Part shown: piece after piece, positions 8,678 to 16,570 of the stretch | How the letters are laid out: each line of letters begins with the position of its first letter | Position numbering within the stretch: position 1 is the stretch's first letter | Assembly: GCA_045541395.1 (NCBI GenBank) | Contig: JAZQIZ010000028.1 | Span: 1 to 59,319 of the forward strand | Origin: JAZRWQ01 sp045541395 | GTDB taxonomy: Bacteria; Bacillota; Clostridia; Oscillospirales; UMGS1783 | Length of the DNA stretch: 59,319 nt | Direction of reading: 5' to 3' | Notes under the pieces: generated by a model | Seen by the model: the letters and a program-made list of their open reading frames with translations, nothing else | What the model was told of the DNA's origin: nothing | Database searches by the model: none | Position numbers and translations under genes: made by a program

Positions 8678-8714
8678 TAATTTTAATGTGATCAGACCCT
8701 TCACATTAAAATTA
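8678..8714. repeat. Perfect 14-bp inverted repeat
   Basis: TAATTTTAATGTGA (8678-8691) and its exact complement (8701-8714) flank a 9-nt loop. There is no T-run after it, so it is not a standard terminator. It could be an operator or an RNA stabilising hairpin at the end of the sigma/DUF4367 transcript. Confidence 0.7.
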
Positions 8715-8720
8715 AGATAT

Positions 8721-8763
8721 AAGGGAGCGCATGCAGAAGTAGGCTGGTTGCGCTCCCTTTTTT
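8721..8763 (+). terminator. Intrinsic terminator of the sigma/DUF4367 unit
   Basis: AAGGGAGCGCA (8721-8731) pairs with TGCGCTCCCTT (8749-8759), followed by T residues. It separates the sigma unit from the hydrogenase module. Confidence 0.88.
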
Positions 8764-8929
8764 ACATAATTTGCGTAACCGATACCGCAATTTATACTAA
8801 AATGGTATGGGATAATAAATACCGATTAAATAATAAGAGAAATAGGTTGAAAAATGTGCATAAAAATGTTAAACTAAAAATGTATGTGGATAATGAAAAA
8901 GTTCTTATATTGAGGAAGGAGATAATACT
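8764..8929 (+). promoter_or_regulatory. Leader region of the hydrogenase module
   Basis: An AT-rich region with candidate promoter elements. The best pairs are TTGCGT with TATACT (16-bp spacer, near 8769-8796) and TTGAAA with TAAACT (17-bp spacer, near 8847-8875). No perfect Rex-type palindrome was found. A strong AAGGAG precedes the TTG start at 8930. Which promoter is used cannot be decided by eye. Confidence 0.4.
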
Positions 8930-10765
8930 TTGAGTAGACTTAACGTTACTGTCCCCGGAAAAGCAGAGCAGATAGCAGAGTCTCTTTATAAAGACATAGA
9001 GCGCAGAGCTGCAGGCGGCCCTGTAAATCAGTGCCCGGTAGATCTTATGCTTGCATTTTTAAGGCTCAGCCATGCTCAGACCTGCGGTAAATGTGTTCCC
9101 TGCAGAGTGGGTCTTACCCGCATTGCAGATATGCTTGAAGCTGTTCTCAATGGCACAGCCACAATGGCTACCGTAAAAAAAATTAAGGATCTTGCGCAGA
9201 CCATTACCGATTCTGCCGATTGCGCTATCGGCTATCAGGCAGCAGATATGGTGCTTCGCGGTGTTGCAAATTTTGCAGATGATTTCAAATCTCATATTGA
9301 GAAAGGTATATGCACCTGTTCTACAGAGCAGAAGCTGCCTTGCGTTTCCCGCTGCCCTGCATCTGTTGATATTCCCGGCTACATAGCTTTGGCAGGTGAA
9401 GGCCGTTATGCCGACGCGGTTCGTCTTATCAGAAAGGATAATCCGTTCCCCACAGTTTGTGCTTATGTATGCGAACATCCTTGTGAACATCATTGCAGAA
9501 GAAATATTATTGATGATGCTGTTAATATCCGCGGCATTAAGAAATACGCAGTTGATAATGCAGGTGTTGTAGAACCTCCCAAGCCTATGGATAAAACCGG
9601 AAAGAAGGTTGCTGTTATCGGCGGCGGACCTGCAGGTCTTACCGCAACCTATTTCTTAGGACTTATGGGCCATGATGTTACTGTTTATGAACAGAGAAAA
9701 TCCCTTGGCGGTATGCTCCGCTATGGTATTCCCAGTTACAGATTACCAAGAGAACGTTTGCAGCTGGATATAGATGCTTGCCTTTATAACGGCGCTAAGG
9801 TTATAACCGATATTTCCGTTGGCAAGGATATCAGCCTTGAGCAACTCAGAGAAGAGTATGATGCGGTTTATATTTCCATCGGTGCTCATGCAGATAAAAA
9901 GCTTGGCATTGAAGGCGAGAACAGCAGAGGCGTTATTTCCGCTGTTGAAATGCTCCGCAGCATAGGTGATGAAGTTTATCCCGATTTCAATGGCAAGAAG
10001 GTTATTGTAGTTGGCGGTGGTAACGTTGCTATGGACTGCTGCAGAAGTGCGGTTCGCCTCGGTGCTGAAAGCGTAAGCGTAGCTTACAGGCGCCGTCAGT
10101 CTGATATGACTGCCCTTGCAGAAGAAGTAGAAGGCGCTATTGCAGAAGGCTGCGAAATGCTTACTCTGCAGGCTCCTGTTCGCGTTGAAGCCGATGAAGA
10201 AGGCAATGTAAAGGCTCTTTGGGTTCAGCCTCAGATGATCGGCCAGGTTGACAGAGCCGGTCGCCCCCGCCCTGTAAAGGCAGATGCTCCCGAAAAGAGA
10301 TTGGAAGCTGATATTATCATTGTAGCTATAGGCCAGAATATTGAATCCGATTACTTTGGTGAAAAGGGGCTGCCCCTTAAGTGGGATACCTTAAATGCTA
10401 AAAACGATCTTACTTTTGCCGAAATGGAAGGTGTATTTGCAGGTGGTGACTGCGTATCCGGTCCCGCAACCGTTATCCGCGCAATAGAAGCAGGTAAGGT
10501 TGCTGCTGCAAACATTGATAATTATTTAGGTTACAATCACGAAATAAATTGTGACGTAGAAATTCCCGCACCTCGCTTTGCGGATCAGCCTGCCTGCGGC
10601 AGAGTTAATATGACCGAAAGAGAAGCAAGCGAAAGAAAACACGATTTTGTTCTTTGCGAAGGTTCTATGTCCGAACAGGAATTAAAGCAGGAAGCAGGCC
10701 GTTGCCTGCAGTGTGACCATTACGGTTACGGTTGCTTCAGAGGAGGGAGAGAAGTAAAATGGTAA
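8930..10765 (+). CDS. NuoF-tail/GltD-like FAD-dependent NAD(P)H oxidoreductase, hydrogenase partner
   Basis: A 611-residue cytosolic iron-sulfur flavoprotein. Residues about 30-120 match the C-terminal [4Fe-4S] domain of NuoF/HydB (CGKCVPCR at 52-59). A glutamate-synthase small-subunit-like part follows: an N-terminal iron-sulfur domain with CVSRC and CEHPCEHHC, an FAD Rossmann motif VIGGGPAGL near residue 231, and an NAD(P) motif VVGGGNVAMD near residue 369. The FMN and NADH domain of true NuoF is absent. It overlaps the hydrogenase start by 7 bp (shared ATGGTAA), so the two are translationally coupled. The likely role is electron exchange between NAD(P)H and the hydrogenase. The nucleotide specificity is not visible. 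Confidence 0.88.
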   Translation: MSRLNVTVPGKAEQIAESLYKDIERRAAGGPVNQCPVDLMLAFLRLSHAQTCGKCVPCRVGLTRIADMLEAVLNGTATMATVKKIKDLAQTITDSADCAIGYQAADMVLRGVANFADDFKSHIEKGICTCSTEQKLPCVSRCPASVDIPGYIALAGEGRYADAVRLIRKDNPFPTVCAYVCEHPCEHHCRRNIIDDAVNIRGIKKYAVDNAGVVEPPKPMDKTGKKVAVIGGGPAGLTATYFLGLMGHDVTVYEQRKSLGGMLRYGIPSYRLPRERLQLDIDACLYNGAKVITDISVGKDISLEQLREEYDAVYISIGAHADKKLGIEGENSRGVISAVEMLRSIGDEVYPDFNGKKVIVVGGGNVAMDCCRSAVRLGAESVSVAYRRRQSDMTALAEEVEGAIAEGCEMLTLQAPVRVEADEEGNVKALWVQPQMIGQVDRAGRPRPVKADAPEKRLEADIIIVAIGQNIESDYFGEKGLPLKWDTLNAKNDLTFAEMEGVFAGGDCVSGPATVIRAIEAGKVAAANIDNYLGYNHEINCDVEIPAPRFADQPACGRVNMTEREASERKHDFVLCEGSMSEQELKQEAGRCLQCDHYGYGCFRGGREVKW

Positions 10766-12471
10766 AACTGACTATCGACGGTATTGCCGTTCAGGTAAAT
10801 GAAGGCGCTACCATTCTTGAAGCCGCAAAACAGGTTGGCATTAATATTCCTACTCTCTGCTATCTTAAGGAAATAAACGAAATTGCCGCTTGCAGAGTAT
10901 GCGTTGTGGAAATCAAAGGCGTTTCCAAGCTTGCCGCTGCTTGCAATACCAAGGCAGTAGAGGGTATGGAGGTTCTTACTAACAGCCCCAAGGTTAGAAA
11001 AGCCCGTAAGGCCAATGTTGAACTTATTCTTTCTCAGCATGATTGCAACTGCGCTTTTTGCGTAAGAAACGGCAACTGCGCACTGCAGTCCTTATCTGCA
11101 CAGCTTGGCATAACCTCCTTAGATCTTAATAACGATTATGAGAAGTTTGATTGGGAAAAGGATTTCCCCCTTATAAGAAACGCTTCTAAGTGTATTAAAT
11201 GTATGCGTTGCATTCAGGTATGCGATAAAGTTCAGAACCTTCACGTATGGGATGTTACCAATACCGGTGCAAGAACTACCGTTGTTACCAAAGGCGGCGT
11301 GAATATTAAGGATTCCAATTGCTCGCTTTGCGGCCAGTGCATAACCCACTGCCCCGTTGGCGCTCTTTATGCAAGGGATGATGTTTCCCGTGCATTTGAA
11401 GCTCTTGCAGATGAAGATAAAATTACCGTTGTTCAGATAGCACCCGCAACAAGAGGTGCTTGGGGCAAGGAATTTGGCCTTGATATTAAGGATGCAACTG
11501 CTGAAAAAATGGTTTCTGCAATAAGAGCTATCGGTGTTGATTATGTTTTCGATACCAACTTCAGCGCAGACCTTACTATTATGGAAGAAGCAAGCGAATT
11601 TCTTGAAAGAATTTCAAGCGGCAAGGAATATAAATATCCTATGTTTACTTCCTGCTGCCCCGGCTGGGTAAGATTTATTAAGTCTCAGTACCCTGAGCTT
11701 GTAGAAAATCTTTCTTCTGCAAAATCTCCTCAGCAGATGTTCGGTGCAGTTATTAAGAGCTACTTTGCTCAGAAACTTCAGAAGGATCCTTCTGAAATCT
11801 GCGTTATTTCTGTTATGCCCTGCGTTGCAAAGAAGCACGAGGCCGATATCCCCGAGCTTGCGGATAAAGCAGGTAATAAGAATGTTGATATTGTTCTTAC
11901 AACCCGTGAGCTTGCAAGAATGATAAAGGCTGAGCATATTGATGTTAATAATCTTCCCGAAGGCGGCTTTGATACTCCCTTTGGTACTGCTTCCGGCGCA
12001 GGCGTTATATTCGGTACAACAGGCGGCGTTATGGAAGCTGCTCTCAGAACCGCCTATAATATGGTATGCGGCGAAAATGCAGATATTAATGCATTCAGCG
12101 CCGTAAGAGGCGAAAACCCCTGGAAGGAAGCTCAGGTCAACATTAACGGTACAGAGCTTAAGGTTGCCGTAGTAAGTGGCCTTGGCAATACCCGCAGTTT
12201 AATTGATGCAATTAAGGCAGGTAAGGTTAAGTATGATTTTGTTGAAGTAATGGCTTGTCCCGGCGGCTGTGCAAACGGCGGCGGTCAGCCCATTTCCTTC
12301 AATGAAGAACGCGGCTGCGAAATAGGTCTTAACCTTCGCGCTTTAGATGAGGCTTCAAAAATAAGATATTCCCATGAGAACCCTGATATTCAGGCTCTTT
12401 ACAGCGAATTTTTAGAAAAGCCCCTTTCCGAAAGAAGCCACGAGTATCTTCATACTCATCATACAGTATAA
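10759..12471 (+). CDS. hydA: [FeFe] hydrogenase catalytic subunit (group A)
   Basis: A 570-residue enzyme that reversibly reduces protons to H2. In order: an N-terminal [2Fe-2S] ferredoxin domain (Cys 34, 45, 48, 62), a His-Cys [4Fe-4S] segment (QHDCNCAFC near 95), two [4Fe-4S] clusters (CIKCMRCIQVC and CSLCGQCITHC), then the H-cluster motifs TSCCPGW (297), MPCVAKKHE (353) and MACPGGCANGGGQP (498). All active-site cysteines are present. The ATG at 10759 with AGAGGAGGGAG upstream is preferred over an in-frame start 27 bp earlier. A strong terminator follows. Confidence 0.96.
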   Translation: MVKLTIDGIAVQVNEGATILEAAKQVGINIPTLCYLKEINEIAACRVCVVEIKGVSKLAAACNTKAVEGMEVLTNSPKVRKARKANVELILSQHDCNCAFCVRNGNCALQSLSAQLGITSLDLNNDYEKFDWEKDFPLIRNASKCIKCMRCIQVCDKVQNLHVWDVTNTGARTTVVTKGGVNIKDSNCSLCGQCITHCPVGALYARDDVSRAFEALADEDKITVVQIAPATRGAWGKEFGLDIKDATAEKMVSAIRAIGVDYVFDTNFSADLTIMEEASEFLERISSGKEYKYPMFTSCCPGWVRFIKSQYPELVENLSSAKSPQQMFGAVIKSYFAQKLQKDPSEICVISVMPCVAKKHEADIPELADKAGNKNVDIVLTTRELARMIKAEHIDVNNLPEGGFDTPFGTASGAGVIFGTTGGVMEAALRTAYNMVCGENADINAFSAVRGENPWKEAQVNINGTELKVAVVSGLGNTRSLIDAIKAGKVKYDFVEVMACPGGCANGGGQPISFNEERGCEIGLNLRALDEASKIRYSHENPDIQALYSEFLEKPLSERSHEYLHTHHTV

Positions 12472-12475
12472 TATA

Positions 12476-12506
12476 AAAAGGCCGTCTTTTTAAGGCGGCC
12501 TTTTTT
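12476..12506 (+). terminator. Intrinsic terminator after hydA
   Basis: AAGGCCGTCTT (12478-12488) pairs with AAGGCGGCCTT (12492-12502) through a 3-nt loop with one G-T wobble, followed by T residues. The next gene starts only 12 bp later with a weak GGAA site, so it may depend on readthrough or on a promoter inside hydA. Confidence 0.85.
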
Positions 12507-12517
12507 GGAAATGAAAA

Positions 12518-13273
12518 ATGGAAAAAGAAGAATTATTAAAAAAGCGCTTATTGGAAAAAGCACAAAGAGCATATAACAATAACGTTTATACCTATACAGA
12601 GTTTCTGGATATGTATGAACAAAGCATTTACAATTCAATGAAGAGAGAGCTTAGCTTTGTGCCAAATACCGTTTTCGGCGGGATAGAGGATTGCGAACGA
12701 GCAATGGTGAGATTCGGCTCAGAGGAAGTCTTTGGCTACGAAGGCGAATATCCTATAAGCTGTATAAAAATAAGCCCCCTTTCTGAAAAGTTTTCCGATA
12801 ACCTTACTCACAGGGACTTTTTGGGCGCTTTAATGAGCCTGGGCATTGAAAGAGATCGACTGGGCGATATTGTGTTTTTGGAAAACACTGCATGGCTGTT
12901 TTGCCATGAAAATATAGCTTCGTTTATTTGCGATAATCTTTTTAAAGTGAAACACACCTCGGTTTCCTGCCAAATTTGTAGTGACGGGCCAAATGAAATA
13001 GTAAGAAAAACCGTTTGCTCGGTCGTTCAGGTGTCCTCTTTGCGGCTTGATGCCATTATTGCAAAAGCTTTTAATATGGGAAGAAGCCTTGCATGTCAGT
13101 ATATTTCAGGGCAAAAGGTTTTTCTAAACGGCAGGCTTTGCGAAAGCGTAAGCCAAAGCCTTAAGGCGGGGGACAGTATAACCTTAAGAGGTAAAGGCCG
13201 CTTTAAAATTTTAAGAGAAACAGGCTTATCAAGAAAAGGCAAGATAAACGTAGAAATAGAGAAAGACGCTTAA
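12518..13273 (+). CDS. ylmH: YlmH-like S4-domain RNA-binding protein
   Basis: A 251-residue protein with the YlmH layout: an N-terminal helical region, a middle domain, and a C-terminal S4 RNA-binding domain (about residues 175-245, with LDAIIAKAFNMGRS and GQKVFLNGR). In Bacillus the homologue is associated with ribosome rescue and lies near divIVA by the dcw cluster; here it is detached, beside a hydrogenase module and a macrodomain gene. Its ribosome binding site is weak because the hydA terminator occupies the gap. Confidence 0.85.
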   Translation: MEKEELLKKRLLEKAQRAYNNNVYTYTEFLDMYEQSIYNSMKRELSFVPNTVFGGIEDCERAMVRFGSEEVFGYEGEYPISCIKISPLSEKFSDNLTHRDFLGALMSLGIERDRLGDIVFLENTAWLFCHENIASFICDNLFKVKHTSVSCQICSDGPNEIVRKTVCSVVQVSSLRLDAIIAKAFNMGRSLACQYISGQKVFLNGRLCESVSQSLKAGDSITLRGKGRFKILRETGLSRKGKINVEIEKDA

Positions 13274-13285
13274 GGAGGGTTAGAA

Positions 13286-14278
13286 TTGCCATTAGAAATA
13301 GTTAGAAATGATATAACCTTAATGGACGTTGACGCCATAGTAAACGCCGCAAATCCATCGCTTTTAGGCGGAGGCGGAGTGGACGGTGCAATTCATAAAG
13401 CCGCAGGGCCGGGGCTTTTAAGCGAATGTAAAACCTTAGGCGGCTGTAAAACAGGAGAGGCAAAAATTACAGGCGCATATAACCTGTCATGCAAAAATGT
13501 TATTCACACAGTAGGCCCCGTATATAAAGACGGGCAAAGCGGAGAAAAACAGCTTCTTGAAGCCTGCTACAAAAACAGCCTTGAATTGGCATTGAAGAAT
13601 AACTGCGAATCGGTTGCATTTCCGCTTATTTCTGCGGGAGTATACGGATACCCTAAGGATAAAGCATTGAGGGTCGCAATCGATACTATCAGCGGCTTTT
13701 TAATTGAGAACGATATGACGGTCTATATTGTTATATTCGATAAAAAAGCCTTTCAGATAAGCGAGAAGCTGTTTTCCGATATTGCCGAGTATATAGACGA
13801 TAATTACGTTGACAAGCATACCGATTACCGCCGCGGTACCTTAAGATTGAATTTGCCTTATGCGTCTTCTGTTTGTTTTGAGGAAGAGGAAAAATCAATT
13901 TCCTTTGAAAGTGAACTTGATTATAAATTAAAGGAGATCGATGAAAGCTTTTCTCAAATGCTTCTGAGAAAAATTGATGAAAGCGGAAAGGCTGATGCTC
14001 AGGTATATAAAAAGGCTAATATTGACCGTAAGCTCTTTTCAAAAATACGTAACGATATAAACTATAAGCCCAGTAAGCCAACCGCACTGGCATTTGCTAT
14101 TGCTTTGGAGTTAAGCCTTGCAGAAACCGAAGAAATGCTAAAAAAAGCCGGTTTTGCCCTTTCCCACAGCAACAAGTTTGATATTATTATTGAATACTTT
14201 ATCAGCAAGAAAAACTATAATATTTTTGAGATCAATGAGGCTCTGTTTGCCTTTGATCAGAGTTTATTGGGGGCGTAA
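13286..14278 (+). CDS. Macrodomain protein with an extra C-terminal helical domain
   Basis: A 330-residue protein. Residues 1-170 form a macrodomain of the YmdB/ADP-ribose-binding type, with VNAANPSLLGGGGVDGAIH near residue 18 and the later substrate loop PLISAGVYGYP. Such domains bind or hydrolyse ADP-ribose, O-acetyl-ADP-ribose or protein-linked ADP-ribose. The C-terminal 150 residues are helical, charged and contain a possible helix-turn-helix (ALAFAIALELSLAETEEMLK). The start is TTG with AAGGAGGG upstream. It lies directly after ylmH and 2 bp before the next gene, implying co-transcription. Confidence 0.85.
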   Translation: MPLEIVRNDITLMDVDAIVNAANPSLLGGGGVDGAIHKAAGPGLLSECKTLGGCKTGEAKITGAYNLSCKNVIHTVGPVYKDGQSGEKQLLEACYKNSLELALKNNCESVAFPLISAGVYGYPKDKALRVAIDTISGFLIENDMTVYIVIFDKKAFQISEKLFSDIAEYIDDNYVDKHTDYRRGTLRLNLPYASSVCFEEEEKSISFESELDYKLKEIDESFSQMLLRKIDESGKADAQVYKKANIDRKLFSKIRNDINYKPSKPTALAFAIALELSLAETEEMLKKAGFALSHSNKFDIIIEYFISKKNYNIFEINEALFAFDQSLLGA

Positions 14279-14280
14279 TT

Positions 14281-14583
14281 ATGAAAAAGCTGAAAATTAC
14301 CGTAATGAGAAAAGCGCAGTATAATGACCTTATTGAAAAATACGAAAACCCTATAGAACATGCATGTGAGGTTACTGAAGGACAAGTATTTTATTCTGCA
14401 AATATGAAAATGCCGGAAAATTTCTGCGAAAGCGCATGGCAGAATCTTTATCCTTATGTAATGACATTGGCTAACGGAGGAGAGGATATTTACAGCGGAT
14501 GGATGAAAAATAAAAAATCTGCAATGATATCCTGTAATGACGGCTTTCGTCCTGTAAGTTTCCTTCTTGAAGTTGTTGAATAA
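14281..14583 (+). CDS. TIGR04076-family small protein
   Basis: A 100-residue protein resembling the TIGR04076 family of uncharacterised proteins: it starts KLKITVMRKAQYNDL and ends with a DGFRPVSFLLE segment. Two cysteines lie near residues 29 and 49 and one near 81. It is 2 bp from the macrodomain gene and 10 bp from the ArsC-like gene, so it is part of one transcript. The role is unknown. Confidence 0.75.
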   Translation: MKKLKITVMRKAQYNDLIEKYENPIEHACEVTEGQVFYSANMKMPENFCESAWQNLYPYVMTLANGGEDIYSGWMKNKKSAMISCNDGFRPVSFLLEVVE

Positions 14584-14593
14584 GGAGTTTGTT

Positions 14594-14956
14594 ATGTTAA
14601 AATTTATTTGCTACCCCAAGTGTACCACCTGCCAAAAAGCAAAGAAGTGGTTGGATAATAACAAAATTGAATATGAACTCAGGGATGTTAAACTTGATAA
14701 CCCTACTTCAGAAGAATTAAATGAATGGTATAACAACAGCGGATTGCCTTTAAAGAAGTTCTTTAATACAAGCGGCCTGCTTTATAAATCATTGGATCTG
14801 AAAAACAAACTCCCTGTAATGAGCGAAAACGAGATGCTGGAACTTCTTGCTACAGACGGTATGCTTGTTAAAAGACCGTTGCTTATCGGTAATGACTTTG
14901 TGCTTGTAGGCTTTAAAGAAGCAGAGTGGGAAAAAACATTAAATGCTCGAAGGTAA
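14594..14956 (+). CDS. ArsC/Spx-family thioredoxin-fold protein
   Basis: A 120-residue protein of the ArsC/Spx family. The N-terminal motif CYPKCTTCQKAKKWL contains the CxxC pair (CTTC) typical of YffB/Spx-like members. The ATG at 14594 with AAGGAG upstream is preferred over an earlier in-frame TTG. No arsenic-resistance genes are nearby, and it lacks the RNA polymerase-binding features I could check for Spx. It may be a thiol reductase rather than an arsenate reductase. Confidence 0.85.
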   Translation: MLKFICYPKCTTCQKAKKWLDNNKIEYELRDVKLDNPTSEELNEWYNNSGLPLKKFFNTSGLLYKSLDLKNKLPVMSENEMLELLATDGMLVKRPLLIGNDFVLVGFKEAEWEKTLNARR

Positions 14957-15148
14957 TTAAATGAAAATTCATTATTTCCAAAGATCTCATCAAAAAGAAA
15001 ATGTTGAGACAGCCAATACTATGTTATAGCTCAATTGCTTAGTTGCTTAGAAAAAAGACTTGGAAATAATTTGTCGCATGGGAAGCGACCAAACCTCTTT
15101 TTCAAAGTTGTATAATTAGGGCATCAAATGAAAGAGAGGTTTTTTATT

Positions 15149-15796
15149 ATGAAAAATAGTATTACAGAACTTGTATTTATTCTGGATGCAAGTGGCTCTA
15201 TGGCAGGCCTTGAAGCAGATACCATAGGCGGCTTCAATGCAATGATAGAAAAGCAGAAAAAAGAGGATGCGCCCTGCTATGTATCTACAATTCTATTTAA
15301 CGGCGAGAGCAAAGTTAAACATGACAGGGAGAAGCTTGCCGAGATCAAGCCACTGACCGACAAGGATTATGTTGTTGGCGGTTGTACCGCACTTTTGGAT
15401 GCTGTAGGAGGCGCAATTCACCATATAGGTAAGCTACACAAGTATTTTGGCGAAAGTGCGCCGGAACATACTATGTTTGTAATTACAACCGACGGCTACG
15501 AAAACGCGAGCCATAAATACTCAAGTGATGCGGTTAAGAAGATGATAGCTCGTCAGAAGGAAAAATACGGTTGGGACTTTATTTTTATCGGAGCAAATAT
15601 AGATGCGGTCGAAACCGCCGCCCGTTACGGAATTGATGAGAAAAACGCCGTAAATTATAATGCCGATCAAAAGGGTACCCGTATAGTTTACGAGTCTATT
15701 GGTAAGGCGGTTTGTCAGGTTCGCGCCAATGCTCCTCTTTGCGCCGACTGGAGTAATGACATAAAAGAAGATTATGAAAAGCGCACAAGAAAGTAA
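15149..15796 (+). CDS. Von Willebrand factor A domain protein
   Basis: A protein of about 215 residues that is essentially one VWA domain. A perfect MIDAS start, LDASGSM, sits near residue 12, a conserved Thr follows in GGCTALLDAVG, and the Asp in VITTDGYEN. There is no signal peptide or membrane segment, so it is cytosolic. The ATG at 15149 is preferred: GAGAGG precedes it at good distance and overlaps the alternative ATG at 15128. A -10-like TATAAT lies near 15111 in the 190-bp gap upstream, which otherwise holds only a small GTCGC/GCGAC hairpin. The function is unknown; bacterial VWA proteins often act with MoxR-type ATPases, which are not seen here. Confidence 0.82.
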   Translation: MKNSITELVFILDASGSMAGLEADTIGGFNAMIEKQKKEDAPCYVSTILFNGESKVKHDREKLAEIKPLTDKDYVVGGCTALLDAVGGAIHHIGKLHKYFGESAPEHTMFVITTDGYENASHKYSSDAVKKMIARQKEKYGWDFIFIGANIDAVETAARYGIDEKNAVNYNADQKGTRIVYESIGKAVCQVRANAPLCADWSNDIKEDYEKRTRK

Positions 15797-15812
15797 GCAT
15801 AAATAATTAATG

Positions 15813-15849
15813 TCCCTCATATCCATTATTAAGGAATGAGGGATTTTTT
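15813..15849 (+). terminator. Terminator-like hairpin overlapping the spoIIID ribosome binding site
   Basis: TCCCTCAT (15813-15820) pairs with ATGAGGGA (15836-15843), followed by six T residues that run into the spoIIID ATG. GAGGGA in the 3' arm is also the only Shine-Dalgarno candidate, 6 nt from the start codon. Confidence 0.7.
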
Positions 15850-16107
15850 ATGAAAGGTATTGTAGAAGAAAGAGCACAGCTATTAGCCCTTTACATAACC
15901 GAAAACGGCGCTACAGTAAGACAGGCAGCAAAGGCATTCGGAATAAGCAAATCTACTGTCCATAAGGATATTACGGTGGTCTTACCTAAGGTCAACAAAG
16001 CCCTTGCTCTGGGGGTAGGGGAGGTATTGAAAATCAATAAGGCAGAAAGACATCTTCGGGGCGGAATGGCAACAAAGCTTAAATATTCCTCTCTTCAAAA
16101 AAGATAG
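15850..16107 (+). CDS. spoIIID: Sporulation transcriptional regulator SpoIIID
   Basis: An 85-residue DNA-binding protein matching SpoIIID, the mother-cell regulator of sigma-E/sigma-K dependent genes. The helix-turn-helix GATVRQAAKAFGISKSTVHK lies at about residues 20-39, followed by the family-typical basic C-terminal region. Its presence indicates an endospore-forming lineage. It is unusually preceded by a hairpin that sequesters its ribosome binding site. Confidence 0.95.
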   Translation: MKGIVEERAQLLALYITENGATVRQAAKAFGISKSTVHKDITVVLPKVNKALALGVGEVLKINKAERHLRGGMATKLKYSSLQKR

Positions 16108-16169
16108 GTATTTACAAATCTTCAATTTAGGGCTATACTAATGACAAATACTTATCGGAGGTAGTTATT

Positions 16170-16568
16170 ATGTTAAAAGGCGGTATTTTACATCCCCAAT
16201 TGGCAAACGTTCTGGCAAGGCTTCGCCATATGGATACTCTTGTAATAGGTGACGCAGGCCTTCCTATTCCCAAGGGCGTTGAGAGGGTAGATCTTGGCTG
16301 GCGGCCCGGTGATCCTGCGTATCTGGACGTTTTAGAAGAGATACTTAAGCATATAGTAGTAGAAAAGGCAACCTTCGCCTGCGAAGCAAAAGAGGTTTCT
16401 TTGGATTTCCATGAAAAAGCTCTTGCGCTTTTACCTGAAGGTATTCCTGTTGAATATGTTCCTCACGTAGAGCTTAAAAAAATGAGCGCTGATGCTCATG
16501 CTATTATTCTCACAGGGGAATTTACCGGCTATACTAACGTGATCTTGCAGGCAGGCTGTGCGTACTGA
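16170..16568 (+). CDS. rbsD: D-ribose pyranase
   Basis: A 132-residue RbsD/FucU-family protein that interconverts pyranose and furanose forms of ribose. It starts MLKGGILHPQLANVLARLRH with the catalytic His at residue 20 and contains GDAGLPIP and a C-terminal GEFTGYTNVILQAG. It has the full family length and a strong CGGAGG site. It is separated from any ribose kinase or transporter; neighbours are spoIIID and a ComEA-like gene 2 bp downstream. Confidence 0.93.
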   Translation: MLKGGILHPQLANVLARLRHMDTLVIGDAGLPIPKGVERVDLGWRPGDPAYLDVLEEILKHIVVEKATFACEAKEVSLDFHEKALALLPEGIPVEYVPHVELKKMSADAHAIILTGEFTGYTNVILQAGCAY

Positions 16569-16570
16569 TA

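Noticed and set aside
8643..8933. 96-codon open frame before the hydrogenase module
   Set aside because: It spans the perfect inverted repeat and the terminator at 8721-8763, has no ribosome binding site, and overlaps the real TTG start at 8930.
14594..14956. Arsenate reductase call with arsenic resistance function
   Set aside because: The protein has a CxxC thioredoxin-like motif and no ars neighbours, so a specific arsenate role is not supported.
14957..15148. Possible small RNA or riboswitch upstream of the VWA gene
   Set aside because: Only a 5-bp GTCGC/GCGAC stem is visible and no known riboswitch core matches.
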